Source of the DNA: Gammaproteobacteria bacterium
Lineage (GTDB): Bacteria > Pseudomonadota > Gammaproteobacteria > UBA9214
DNA length: 20,793 bases
Direction of reading: 5' to 3'
Assembly: GCA_030632175.1 (NCBI GenBank)
Contig: DAOVVG010000013.1
Coordinates: 1-20,793 of the forward strand
The stretch's first letter is position 1; each line of letters begins with the position of its first letter. The translations under genes and the position numbers were made by a program. Positions 1-8,598 of this stretch are shown piece after piece. The notes beneath the pieces were generated by a model. The model was not told the origin of the DNA, did no database searches, and worked only from the letters and a program-made list of their open reading frames with translations.

Positions 1-5
1 CATGA

Positions 6-986
6 TCAACCGTGCTGTGTTTTACTGCGTTCGGCCAGACCGATCAGTGCCAGGTACAGTTTTTCAGGAAGCAGGGCGGGTAGCAGGTAGCGCAGGTCTT
101 TCGACTGCCAGCCCCCGGTGCGTAATACCAGTCGAAATATGTGCCGGGCCGAGACCAGGTCCCGCCGCCAGTAGTTGTCATAACCCCGGCTAAGCAAACC
201 CCCGTCAATCAGCGACTTTAGTTTATCAGGCCCCAGTCCGGCGACCAGGTTCGGATGCTGGCGCACGAAGGTCTTTTTGACAGTCCAGGCGTTCTGCGCC
301 TGCCGCCATTGTTTGGAGATGATCTGTCCCTCCCGTTGATGACGGTAGAATGCCATCACCTCGGGGACCAGGACAATCGGCTTGTCCACGCCGATACGCA
401 GCCAGAAATCGTAGTCCATGCAGGTGGGCAGGTAGGTCTGGAAGCTACCTGCCTCGTCGACCGCTTTCCGCCGCACCAGGGCAGCGTGGATCGGCCACGG
501 TGAGGCAGCCCGCAGGAACTTCTCAGCCTTGTCCTGCGCATCGTCTTTCGGTGGCACGTAAGGTGCCCCGCGAGCCCCCTCCAAACCGATATTCTGCCAG
601 CCGCAATAAGCCAGTGCCGCGTCATCATTATCCTCCAGTGCGGCATTGAGCTTCTCCAGGAAATCGTCACGCCACCAGTCATCCGCGTCGAGGAAGGCAA
701 TCATGAATCCCCTGGCATGCCGCAATGCGTGATTGCGTGCTGTGTAGGGCCCTTCATGATTCTGGAACAGCAGGGTAATTCTGCCAGGATGTTCATCGGC
801 AAGTTGTTTGAGCAACTCGATCGAGCCGTCCGTTGAACCATCGTCCACGATAACGAGCTCTGTTCTGGCATAGGTCTGGCCCATGACGCTGTCCACCGCT
901 TCCCGAACGAACGGGGCGGCGTTATAGCAAGGCATGATTACCGAGATGAGTTGATCGTCAATATCCAGTGTGTTCCCGGTTTGCAT
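6..986 (-). CDS. Family 2 glycosyltransferase (GT-A fold)
   Basis: Predicted cytoplasmic sugar transferase adding a sugar from a nucleotide donor to a growing glycan. The 326-residue protein opens with the GT2 core: a beta strand ending in SVIMPCYN (about residues 15-22), the nucleotide-binding DDGSTDGS (48-55) and the metal-binding DADD (100-103). The rest fits the usual 300-330 residue length of GT2 enzymes without membrane segments. A TTG 12 bases upstream is in frame, but I chose the ATG at 986 because GAGG lies about 13 bases before it, whereas the TTG would directly abut that sequence. It is the last gene of the left unit, about 78 bp after the preceding glycosyltransferase, and is more GC-rich than that gene. 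Donor and acceptor cannot be told from sequence. Family call is secure. Confidence 0.93.
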   Translation of the reverse strand: MQTGNTLDIDDQLISVIMPCYNAAPFVREAVDSVMGQTYARTELVIVDDGSTDGSIELLKQLADEHPGRITLLFQNHEGPYTARNHALRHARGFMIAFLDADDWWRDDFLEKLNAALEDNDDAALAYCGWQNIGLEGARGAPYVPPKDDAQDKAEKFLRAASPWPIHAALVRRKAVDEAGSFQTYLPTCMDYDFWLRIGVDKPIVLVPEVMAFYRHQREGQIISKQWRQAQNAWTVKKTFVRQHPNLVAGLGPDKLKSLIDGGLLSRGYDNYWRRDLVSARHIFRLVLRTGGWQSKDLRYLLPALLPEKLYLALIGLAERSKTQHG

Positions 987-1047
987 AATGGCAGTCAATC
1001 CTCAGATATCACGAATAATAGCCGTGTATTTTCTGATTGCTATGATC

Positions 1048-1065
1048 ATGTATCCATGAATACAT
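1048..1065. repeat. Small inverted repeat between the two glycosyltransferase genes
   Basis: ATGTAT and ATACAT form 6-base arms around a 6-base loop in the gap following the glycosyltransferase stop codon. There is no T-run beside it on the coding strand, so it is not a convincing terminator. It may be chance in AT-rich DNA. Confidence 0.3.
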
Positions 1066-2183
1066 TAATCGTTTGAACTGTGAAAAATGCGGTCAGATAA
1101 TTTCTCAAGCCACGCCTTATTGCTGGTTGAGGTGGTTCCCCGAACAAGTATCGAGTTTTTATTTAACCTGGAAAATTTCTTCGCCATATTATTTTCTGTG
1201 ATCAACAATACGGTAATCCTGTTGTGATTGCAGGATTCTATCCGATTCACGAAAGTGTATGGATCCAGGTGGTTTTTGTAATATGCGATGGTATTATTAC
1301 GCATCTTTTCGATCTTTGATTGATCCATCCTCAGAGCAGCCTTTAATTTTTCGATCAAATCGTCTTTTTCATCAAACACAATACAATCTTTCATGTGGGT
1401 AAGCGGAGGGTCAAACCATTCCGGATAATTGGTGATGGGAATCGCCCCAACAGCCATGGCCTCCACTATATTGTGGCACATCGGCATCACTATGCCCGGA
1501 GGGCTTAAGAAGAAGTTGGCACGAGCAAGATTCTCCAGCCAGTATTTGTCATCTACCCAAATCTTGTTTGTATCGACAATGATGCACTTCCGAATATAAG
1601 AATCTTTCAGGTTCTGGAAGATCGATAATGTCCCTGCATGCAGTACATCCTTACCCATGCCATCAAGTATGTGATTTACTATCTTCAGGCGTGGAAGTTT
1701 GGCCTTCGGGTATCTAACCCGGTTTCTGATATATCCCTTCGTGTCTCCCGAAAAAAAAATGCCTACTTTCTTTTCACTGGATCTGAGTGATTTCAATTGA
1801 TCCTTAAGGTCGGACCTGGCATGAGACGGGTGTATTGGATAGGGCATAATTATTGGTGTTCTGAACCAGTAAGGAGAGAAAATATCGAAACCAATCTGAA
1901 CTTTTTTACGCCACGGGAGCTTGCCAATGGCTTTATCTTCTTTGTCAAATAAATAGATCGAGTCCGCAGTATCGTTAGGAGGCGCGCTGGATAGTGAGAA
2001 ATTCTCCAGGCTATAAACGAGTTGTCCATATTTACCCAGGCTCTCTCTGGATATATTGTCGGAAAATGTAATATGGTACCCACTCGATGAAAATGCATTA
2101 AGTAGTGAGAAAAGAATCCGACCCATCTCCAAAAGGATTTCCTGCTCCTTGAATCGCGCAAACACTAGCAGTTTCTTTTCCAT
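1065..2183 (-). CDS. Putative GT-B-type glycosyltransferase (exostosin-like C-terminal domain)
   Basis: Probable cytoplasmic glycosyltransferase of 372 residues. The clearest support is residues 225-250, where FLSPPG is followed by HNIVEAMAVGAIPI, the pattern by which exostosin-like and other GT-B enzymes bind the nucleotide sugar (glycine loop followed by a conserved Glu). A short hydrophobic start and absence of a signal peptide suggest the cytoplasm. The ATG directly follows the stop codon of the upstream sulfotransferase fusion gene (TAAATG), so translation is probably coupled. The gene is visibly AT-rich compared with the next glycosyltransferase, suggesting a different origin. N-terminal half shows no motif I recognise; donor sugar unknown. 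Confidence 0.65.
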   Translation of the reverse strand: MEKKLLVFARFKEQEILLEMGRILFSLLNAFSSSGYHITFSDNISRESLGKYGQLVYSLENFSLSSAPPNDTADSIYLFDKEDKAIGKLPWRKKVQIGFDIFSPYWFRTPIIMPYPIHPSHARSDLKDQLKSLRSSEKKVGIFFSGDTKGYIRNRVRYPKAKLPRLKIVNHILDGMGKDVLHAGTLSIFQNLKDSYIRKCIIVDTNKIWVDDKYWLENLARANFFLSPPGIVMPMCHNIVEAMAVGAIPITNYPEWFDPPLTHMKDCIVFDEKDDLIEKLKAALRMDQSKIEKMRNNTIAYYKNHLDPYTFVNRIESCNHNRITVLLITENNMAKKFSRLNKNSILVRGTTSTSNKAWLEKLSDRIFHSSND

Positions 2184-3605
2184 TTATTCTGCAGAATCTT
2201 TGTTTGAGCCTGGAAGATACTCTCCAATATGATGTCGGGATATAAAAATGGGGCCATTTTCAAAACGTTCTTTATTATAGGTGAGCTCTTCCCCGGTATT
2301 CGTAATGATGACTTTTTTGCCGCAAGAGTTCAGAATTACATGAGCACCGGCAGTTTGCCATTCCATAGTTCTTTCCATGATGGGAGCGACTTCCAGTTTT
2401 CCTTCTGCAACCATACACATGGTTAATGCTTTGTTAAATGATGTTTGATTTGCTATCTGATTTATTTCAGAAGAAGGTGGGTTTGATTCCATGGTGGGCG
2501 AGACCCCTGTATCGTTTTCTTTATGCCGGGATATGCTAACAGGGGCGTTATCGTGCTCGACCATGAACGCATCTTCCCCCACTGTTGCATAATAGACCTT
2601 ATCCAGTACAGGCGCGTAGACTACACCCAGAATAGGTCTGCTATCTTCTATAAGCGCAATACTAATAACAAAATCTGCATACAAATTTTCGTGTTCGTTG
2701 TTGCTTGCCACGGGAAAGTCTACCAGCCAAAGATGATTCCAGGTACTTCGTTCCGAGTAGGATACGCCATGGTTTTCACCCGCTACAATTGGTATCCGTG
2801 CATTCAACTCTCCCAGGCCTTTCAAAATAATCTTGCGTGCCTTTTTCGCCAGAGCTCTGTGCAATCCTGAGGTTCCACCATAAATAAGGTGACGGGCCTT
2901 TTCCATGAAAGGTTTTCCAATGCCTGACGGCCATATACCCTGGTTCGATCCTGTACCCGGATTTGACCTGTGTTTGCTGTGTTGTTGCAGTGCTTCCTCG
3001 CCGGCTAGAAGTGCAATAGTGACCACATCATTTATATTAATCCACCTGATCCGGGTTACATTCGCCCTGGGGAATGGAGCGTCAGGCACGGATGTTCCCA
3101 GAAATGAGCATAATTTATCCCACCCCTCACCACCTGTGACATCCAGGACCTGCAGATCATCCGGTCTGTCCTTGAAGTATAGCAACGCACCGCTTACGAA
3201 ACGTTTGTAGCCAGCTATGAACTTCTCTTCATCGAATACAAAACATCCATAGAGGTCCATGAATAAATTGATATTGGCCTCATTCTGTTTATCAGCCAGT
3301 TTTTGAGTGAATTGCTTCTTGCAGGATTTCAGCCATCCATCCATATCACGGACTGTCAAAATAAATTTAGAACCAGGATACATTTTGTCCAGTTCACGGT
3401 AGAAGCTGGGAATGGGTGTATCAGTAAAGGCATCGTTAGCGTTTACCTCGTCCAGATCAATGGAAGTTAAATCGCCTGGAGAATATCTGGTAACGCCAAG
3501 ATAGTCTCTCGTGTTATATCCCAATATCTCAAGTGCACGGGCTAAACTCGTGGTCCCCGTTTTCGAAAGGCCGATGCCAAATACTTTTGATTGGCTGGAG
3601 TTCAT
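2184..3605 (-). CDS. Sulfotransferase fused to a degenerate CysQ-like (PAP phosphatase) domain
   Basis: A 473-residue two-domain protein. Residues 7-180 resemble P-loop sulfotransferases: GLSKTGTTSL (12-21) matches the PAPS 5'-phosphosulfate loop and TVRDMDGWLKS (84-94) the 3'-phosphate site. Residues about 189-460 align by eye with CysQ/inositol-monophosphatase-type 3'(2'),5'-bisphosphate nucleotidases, best at ILGVVYAPV (325-333) and CMVAEGKLE (397-405). The catalytic motifs are broken: the DPxDGT motif reads DFPVAS (296-301), WDxAAG reads WQTAGA (416-421), and the early metal-binding Asp appears to be Ala253. The second half is therefore probably a pseudophosphatase, perhaps sensing or holding PAP, the product of the first half. 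ATG at 3605 is preferred to an upstream TTG because AAGGA sits about 8 bases before it. Acceptor unknown. Cytoplasmic; no signal peptide. Confidence 0.85.
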   Translation of the reverse strand: MNSSQSKVFGIGLSKTGTTSLARALEILGYNTRDYLGVTRYSPGDLTSIDLDEVNANDAFTDTPIPSFYRELDKMYPGSKFILTVRDMDGWLKSCKKQFTQKLADKQNEANINLFMDLYGCFVFDEEKFIAGYKRFVSGALLYFKDRPDDLQVLDVTGGEGWDKLCSFLGTSVPDAPFPRANVTRIRWININDVVTIALLAGEEALQQHSKHRSNPGTGSNQGIWPSGIGKPFMEKARHLIYGGTSGLHRALAKKARKIILKGLGELNARIPIVAGENHGVSYSERSTWNHLWLVDFPVASNNEHENLYADFVISIALIEDSRPILGVVYAPVLDKVYYATVGEDAFMVEHDNAPVSISRHKENDTGVSPTMESNPPSSEINQIANQTSFNKALTMCMVAEGKLEVAPIMERTMEWQTAGAHVILNSCGKKVIITNTGEELTYNKERFENGPIFISRHHIGEYLPGSNKDSAE

Positions 3606-3641
3606 CCTTTTTTCCTTTACTCTGGCGAATAGCCCGTCCAA

Positions 3642-5612
3642 TCAGTTTCCACGACCCCAAATCCAGCCGCGCTGAGGAACGGACAGTGGCGCATTGGTGG
3701 AGGCGGGTTGATCTTCTGCTGTCATCCAGGCGAACCGGGAGTTTGTATTTCCTTCAAATTCCAGTTGTAAATCAGTAAAGGTACTGTTGATCACCAGCAG
3801 TTCACGGTGACCGGAGCCGCTCAGGTTTATTATTCGAAGGCGATTGTCTTTGGGTGAAGGGCAGGGTACCTGTTGTACTTTCTTGATTGCTTCGGGGTCG
3901 GCCCCCAGTGCTGATGGTGGTAAACCCAGGCCTGTATCTTCTGCGCACAGGACTGCTTCGGCCAGGTAACGGCGGTATATTGGTGTTTTATGCATGGTAT
4001 ATAACTGGTACAGGGCATCGATATAGACCACTAAAGCATAATGCCGTGGTTTTTCTTCTGCGCAGTATTGAAGAAATCCGGTATCTGAAACAGCCCTTAC
4101 AGCATCGCTGATAATGTCGGCAAGATTTTCATCGGGAAAGCGACGCCAGAATCTCGCCAGGTCCATAATATTAACAGGAAAGTAACCGACCCCCCAGTGC
4201 GGTGGCGCAAGATGTCGCTCGATAAATCCCCCGGGCATAACGAAACGGGGGAAGGTCTGCTTTATAAGACGTATGCGTGGAAGGAGATATTTCCATGTTA
4301 AACGCTTTATTGCTCGTTTCGCAACGGGCAGGCGTTTTGCTTCAGGTGTTGGCAGCAGCGTTAATCCAATGGCCCAGTATACAAGGCGGTAGAGTTGTTC
4401 GGCCGGGCGAAGTGCAAGCAGTTTCTGCGTTGCAGTGCGTGCAGAGCTAACACGCTCCGCATATTGAGTATCTCCCGTGACTTCCTGATATCGATCTAAA
4501 GTGACGGTGCTGTCCAGATGTGTATTTAAAATCATTTTATTGGTAATCGATTTGCCGAGTACACGACTTGGTATCCAGGCTCCACCGGTTTGTTCCCAGC
4601 ATGCATTCATTCCTTCGACACTGTCTTCCAGGGAGTCATGCAAAAACCATAATCCAAGGTCAGTATTGTCAGTGCGGGATGAAACAAAGGAGGCTGCTCG
4701 CTCCAGAGCGTTGTGTACTATATCGTCAAATCCTTCTTCGAGCGCGGCTTCCAGCAGCAGAATAGCACCGTTATGAAACCGGTAATGAGATTCCATTGCG
4801 TCAGTCCATTCACCATGATACCAGCCGCCGTCCTGGGCCTGTCGTCCGATAACGGAGAACAGAATTTGGCGCTTTAGCAGAGTGTAGAGTATTTTCTGCG
4901 TAGCGTTTGCAAGTCCACTTAGTGTCACATACAGTGCGTAAGCATCCAGCTCAGAATTGATCTTCCACTTGCGCGGCCATATGAACCGATTCACGTACAT
5001 CTGGCCATGACAAAGATACAAGTAGATATCTGCAGGTGCCTGGTAAGTCGTTTGTGAATTCCAGAAATATACTGGCTGCTTTTCGAGAGCGAGTGGTTGC
5101 TCGAGCCCCGTTTGTATATCAGATTCCCGGGGATCAATGCGCCATACAGTTAGATCCAGGCACATGTTTTCGTGAATCTCGAGTATTACAGTCAGTGCTG
5201 TCGGTGAAGTTCCAAATCCGACGACTGGAGACGGTCTTTCAGAAAGTATGCGGCCAGAGGAATCGAAAGTGCGCAACATCGGAGCCTGGGGTATCCAGTA
5301 TGAAGGTAAGGTTACTTCGCCGGCTTTCAGCAACCAGCCACCCGACGAACAGGATTCCAGTTGTTCAATATCGCGAACAAGAAAGCGTACCGTTCGGGCT
5401 TTACCAGGTGACAGGCGCAGGAAGCAGCAGGACGCTCCTTTGGTGTCAGGAAATCTGTCCAGGAGGACAGTGTCATGATCATGCGTAGAAAAGCGCACTC
5501 TGGTAAACAGAGTTGTGTGAAATAGCCGCGTTGAGTTGTCTGTTTCCGGAAGCTCGAATATCTTTTCGATATTATAGGTTTCGAGTACCGGCTCTGTGTC
5601 ATGCGGCTGCAT
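3642..5612 (-). CDS. Large protein of likely alpha/alpha-toroid fold, carbohydrate-related, function unknown
   Basis: A 656-residue protein that I cannot assign to a named family. The first 200 residues look beta-rich. From about residue 220 to 560 there are repeated amphipathic helices with a GGWYHGEWTD motif (262-271) followed by HYRFHNG (276-282), the type of aromatic/His/Glu-rich helix-loop seen in alpha/alpha-toroid lyases, hydrolases and glucuronyl C5-epimerases. The last 70 residues appear beta-rich again. There is no signal peptide, which argues for a cytoplasmic modifying enzyme rather than an exported lyase. AGGA stands 9 bases before the ATG. It lies 36 bp upstream of the sulfotransferase fusion, and C5-epimerases and sulfotransferases commonly act on the same uronate polymers, so an epimerase-like role is possible but is inference only. 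Confidence 0.6.
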   Translation of the reverse strand: MQPHDTEPVLETYNIEKIFELPETDNSTRLFHTTLFTRVRFSTHDHDTVLLDRFPDTKGASCCFLRLSPGKARTVRFLVRDIEQLESCSSGGWLLKAGEVTLPSYWIPQAPMLRTFDSSGRILSERPSPVVGFGTSPTALTVILEIHENMCLDLTVWRIDPRESDIQTGLEQPLALEKQPVYFWNSQTTYQAPADIYLYLCHGQMYVNRFIWPRKWKINSELDAYALYVTLSGLANATQKILYTLLKRQILFSVIGRQAQDGGWYHGEWTDAMESHYRFHNGAILLLEAALEEGFDDIVHNALERAASFVSSRTDNTDLGLWFLHDSLEDSVEGMNACWEQTGGAWIPSRVLGKSITNKMILNTHLDSTVTLDRYQEVTGDTQYAERVSSARTATQKLLALRPAEQLYRLVYWAIGLTLLPTPEAKRLPVAKRAIKRLTWKYLLPRIRLIKQTFPRFVMPGGFIERHLAPPHWGVGYFPVNIMDLARFWRRFPDENLADIISDAVRAVSDTGFLQYCAEEKPRHYALVVYIDALYQLYTMHKTPIYRRYLAEAVLCAEDTGLGLPPSALGADPEAIKKVQQVPCPSPKDNRLRIINLSGSGHRELLVINSTFTDLQLEFEGNTNSRFAWMTAEDQPASTNAPLSVPQRGWIWGRGN

Positions 5613-5713
5613 TGGGCTTGTTCCTGATACAGAATTATCCTGGTTCAGCTATATCCGGCGCATTCACAGTATGCTCACAAACACATGAACTCTGCTCATA
5701 TTATCCGGGTATA

Positions 5714-5733
5714 CAACAGAGATGATGCTGTTG
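5714..5733. repeat. Inverted repeat CAACAG-N8-CTGTTG in intergenic gap
   Basis: Six-base perfect arms in the 166 bp gap between the second sulfotransferase and the alpha/alpha-toroid gene. No T-run follows on the minus strand. The same arm sequence in the opposite order recurs in the gap at 15625-15651. Could be an operator half-site pair or chance. Confidence 0.3.
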
Positions 5734-5778
5734 TTTCGGATTGTCCGGATTTGCTGGACTTGATCCGCGTTGTTGATA

Positions 5779-6489
5779 TCATGCTCGCTCAAACTCGTAA
5801 CCAAACAGACGAATGTCATTCTTGTGGCGTTCGCCTACAATAGCTTTGGTCTCTTCATCATAATATTCTGAATAGTGATAGTTGTTTTTTCGTATACCAA
5901 CTTTTAATCGTGGTAGCCTGTCAACAGGAAGCCCCAGTTTCTTGCATACAAAATCAAAGTCCCCGGAAAGATTTTCGTAGCGAATAATGTAGTCGACACA
6001 AAGTTCGTTACCGATTGTGTAAAATTTATCATTACTCGGCCAGTTTGAATTTTTTATAAAGTCATAAAATTGCTTCTTTATAAGAGTGATTTCGTCAAAC
6101 GGGACCCCGATGTGATGATAAAAACGTTTCTTTGGCTTTATGGCAGGGTCTTGTCGTTTCTCCCAGTAAAAATAGGACACTGCCCGATCCCATGGATTTC
6201 TGGAAATGCTGAACTTGAAATAATTATTCCACACTTCCGGAGATACCTTATCCTTGATAACGAGAGCTTCAACATGTTGCAGATTATCCAGGCCAAGACC
6301 AATAAATTCATCTGCATTCATGGCTTTGTGTATAAACTCGCCTTTCTCATTTCGATTGTGGCGGTAGTCATTGATTGGGGTGACGATATCATTACCGCTG
6401 CAATAGTTTGAAAGGGTTGACTCAATACTTGTGCCGGCCGTTTTAAATGTCTTGATAAAGATAAACTTATGAGTGTGGGAAATGATCAT
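5779..6489 (-). CDS. Carbohydrate-type sulfotransferase (Sulfotransfer_2-like)
   Basis: Predicted transfer of sulfate from PAPS to a hydroxyl of a sugar or small molecule. The 236-residue protein starts almost at once with FIKTFKTAGTSIE (11-23), the PAPS 5'-phosphosulfate loop in the form typical of heparan/chondroitin-type Golgi sulfotransferases (KxxKTAGTS), and carries SRNPWDRAVSYFYW (96-109), the 3'-phosphate-binding motif. Unlike the animal enzymes it has no membrane anchor, so it should act in the cytoplasm on a precursor. It follows the PaaK-like gene by 70 bp, with no clear Shine-Dalgarno sequence. The gene is strongly AT-rich (one 60-base stretch near 6001 is only about 28% GC), unlike its neighbours, which suggests separate acquisition. 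Substrate unknown. Confidence 0.88.
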   Translation of the reverse strand: MIISHTHKFIFIKTFKTAGTSIESTLSNYCSGNDIVTPINDYRHNRNEKGEFIHKAMNADEFIGLGLDNLQHVEALVIKDKVSPEVWNNYFKFSISRNPWDRAVSYFYWEKRQDPAIKPKKRFYHHIGVPFDEITLIKKQFYDFIKNSNWPSNDKFYTIGNELCVDYIIRYENLSGDFDFVCKKLGLPVDRLPRLKVGIRKNNYHYSEYYDEETKAIVGERHKNDIRLFGYEFERA

Positions 6490-6559
6490 TTGAATAGTTG
6501 ATTATAGCGATTCGTAAACTGGAATATGCTTTTCAAGAATATGCGCAAGGAAGGCCGCA

Positions 6560-7867
6560 CTAGTCAAATTCACGGTGATCAGTGAAGCGCCGTGCTTTCA
6601 GATCAAATCTTGGCAGTGTTCCATACGGTACCGGTATCACGCTTATGCGAATTCCCAGACCATTACGGAGATCATCGGATACCAGGCTGGCCAGTGCATC
6701 AGGATCAGCATCTTTGATCTCGATTCTCACTTCCATATCATCAAGGGTTTTCTTGCGGTAGATGTCGACGTGAAATTCCCCAACTTCAGGGAATCGTCGC
6801 ACGATATTCTCAATTGCACTCGGGAATACATTGATTCCCCTGACAGTGTAGACCTGATCAATCCGGCCAATGACACCTCCTTCAAGTCGGTGGAAGGTAC
6901 GGCCGCATTCACAGGGTTCTTTCAGCAACTTCACACGGTCTCCCGTCCGGTAACGGATGATCGGCATGCCAACCCTGCCAAGGTTGGTTATTACGAGTTC
7001 GCCTTCATCAGCGGGTGCGCCACTCTCGGAGTCAATCACCTCGCAGATAAACTCGCCTTCATTGATATGTAGTCCATTCTGGGCGCTGCATTCAAATCCC
7101 CAGGCACCGACTTCGGTGGCACCCGCATGGTCATAGCATTTGGCGCCCCATGCCTCCTCAATCCGTGCCTTGGTCCCTGGCAGGCTGGCGCCGGGTTCAC
7201 CGGCCTGGATGGTTATGCGAACGCTGGAATTCAGGATATCCATTTCCTGTTCGCCGGCGACCTCGGCAAGGTGTAATGCATAGGTCGGCGTACAGACCAG
7301 CACCGAGATATCATGGGTTAGTATGGCATTGACCCGCTGATAGGAAGACATGCCGCCTCCCGGGATACTCATTGCCCCGATATGGTGTGCGCCCTCATAG
7401 GCACTCCAGAATCCTATAAAGGGACCGAAAGAGAAGGCGAAGAAGATTTTGTCATCAGATTTTACACCTGCCGCCTTGTATACTGCCGCCCAGCACCTTG
7501 CCCACCATTTCCAGCTTTCTTCGGTGTCCAGCCAGCGCAAGGGTTCTCCTGTCGTTCCCGAGGTTTGATGGATTCTTGTGTATTTTTCTCTCTGGAATGT
7601 CAGGTTGGTGCCATAGGGAGGGGATGTCACCTGGTCTGAAGACAATTCCAGTTTGGTCGTAAATGGCAGTTTATGCAGGTCATCAAGGGTCCGGATGTCC
7701 CCGGAGCTGTTTATGCCTGCCTGGCTGAACTTGTTTTTATAGAAGGAATTTGACTCAAGAACTTCGTCAAGCATCATCTGGAACTTTTTGAGCTGGATTT
7801 CCAGCAGGGCATCCCGTCCCATTGTTTCAATAAAACTGTCCAGGTACCTATTGTTTGTCCCGTTCAT
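6560..7867 (-). CDS. PaaK-type adenylate-forming ligase (phenylacetate/aryl-CoA ligase family)
   Basis: Member of the phenylacetate-CoA ligase branch of ANL enzymes, which activates a carboxylic acid, often aromatic, with ATP and passes it to a thiol. In the 435 residues one sees the ATP loop TSGTTGEP (102-109), the YDHAGATEVG region (245-254), YRTGD (306-310), the hinge RIDQVYTVRG (335-344) and a candidate catalytic Lys424 in RFDLKARRF. A CECG pair (319-322) matches the cysteine cluster many PaaK-like proteins carry. AGAGG lies 7 bases before the ATG; the TTG one codon upstream is unlikely. It directly follows the chorismate lyase homologue, so 4-hydroxybenzoate is a reasonable candidate substrate (inference). 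No partner thioesterase or ketosynthase is visible. Confidence 0.88.
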   Translation of the reverse strand: MNGTNNRYLDSFIETMGRDALLEIQLKKFQMMLDEVLESNSFYKNKFSQAGINSSGDIRTLDDLHKLPFTTKLELSSDQVTSPPYGTNLTFQREKYTRIHQTSGTTGEPLRWLDTEESWKWWARCWAAVYKAAGVKSDDKIFFAFSFGPFIGFWSAYEGAHHIGAMSIPGGGMSSYQRVNAILTHDISVLVCTPTYALHLAEVAGEQEMDILNSSVRITIQAGEPGASLPGTKARIEEAWGAKCYDHAGATEVGAWGFECSAQNGLHINEGEFICEVIDSESGAPADEGELVITNLGRVGMPIIRYRTGDRVKLLKEPCECGRTFHRLEGGVIGRIDQVYTVRGINVFPSAIENIVRRFPEVGEFHVDIYRKKTLDDMEVRIEIKDADPDALASLVSDDLRNGLGIRISVIPVPYGTLPRFDLKARRFTDHREFD

Positions 7868-7933
7868 CAATCTGCCTCTTGCCGATTTCCATGTCCCTGC
7901 ATCAGGACGTTGTCTGGTAAATAGCTGTGTTAT

Positions 7934-8533
7934 TCAATGGTGACTAGGGAGTTCATCAGTCATAACGGGGAACCGTTCGTTAATCAGCACTATAGGTTTG
8001 CCTCCCGCTATGATTCTGTACGAACGGCTGATGAAATCACCATTGCACGCAGATGATATTTTCCCTGGCAGGTCTGAAACCCTCTCCCTGCCGAACCAGA
8101 GTACTTCGCGTCGCATCTCCATCCTGTGATCAATCAGGATACGTCCGATTCCTTCACCCTGAACTTCAAGTCGCTCCCTGATATCCGCTGGCAAACGCTC
8201 CGGCACAATGTGCGATACGCCGTAAACATACAGGTTGTGGCTGTAGATGCCACTGATTGCTACTTCCCTTAATATGACATCTGTATTCTTCTCTGCTTCA
8301 AGCCAGTGATGGTCGTCCTTAAGCGGGTAACGTTCCTGGCTCAGCGTGATAATCTCGACCGGATCGAGCGTATATGCCTCAATGAACTTGGTTACTGTTC
8401 CGTCTGATACCATGAGTGCGCGCTGGAACGGCGTAAGCGCGCGGAAGTTAAGTTTGCTAAGCTGTTCAGGCATGGCAGATGCCGCGGTCTGGATGTTTTT
8501 CAATGGATCAAAGGCGTTATTCCGGATGCCCAT
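7934..8533 (-). CDS. Chorismate pyruvate-lyase family protein (UbiC/Rv2949c-like)
   Basis: Predicted to split chorismate into 4-hydroxybenzoate and pyruvate. The 199-residue protein matches in layout what I remember of the mycobacterial stand-alone lyase Rv2949c: an N-terminal LTPFQRALMVSDGTVTK (33-49), a central RLPADIRERL (113-122), GEGIGRIL (126-133) and a C-terminal RSYRIIAGGKPIVLINERF (170-188). Arg89 in ILREV and Glu186 in INERF occupy the places of the arginine and glutamate that hold the product in E. coli UbiC. AGGA is 7 bases before the ATG. There is no ubiA or other ubiquinone gene nearby; instead it sits between two adenylating enzymes and near an ACP, so it probably feeds a dedicated secondary pathway rather than quinone synthesis. 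Confidence 0.82.
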   Translation of the reverse strand: MGIRNNAFDPLKNIQTAASAMPEQLSKLNFRALTPFQRALMVSDGTVTKFIEAYTLDPVEIITLSQERYPLKDDHHWLEAEKNTDVILREVAISGIYSHNLYVYGVSHIVPERLPADIRERLEVQGEGIGRILIDHRMEMRREVLWFGRERVSDLPGKISSACNGDFISRSYRIIAGGKPIVLINERFPVMTDELPSHH

Positions 8534-8598
8534 ATCTCTGTCCTGGTTATAAAATAGGGTTCGATGTCTCGTTTTCAGGTAAATCAGGTGCTGTCCTG

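Noticed and set aside
2184..3641. Longer TTG start at 3641 for the sulfotransferase fusion
   Set aside because: The ATG at 3605 has AAGGA at correct spacing, and the P-loop normally follows within a few residues of the start.
5036..5488. A 150-codon open frame on the plus strand
   Set aside because: Antisense to the large alpha/alpha-toroid gene, with low-complexity arginine/serine content typical of shadow frames.
6501..6506. Perfect TATAAT on the minus strand 11 bases upstream of the second sulfotransferase
   Set aside because: No -35 box at 16-18 bases (nearest TTGAAA is 24 bases away), and transcripts would be almost leaderless; common by chance in such AT-rich DNA.
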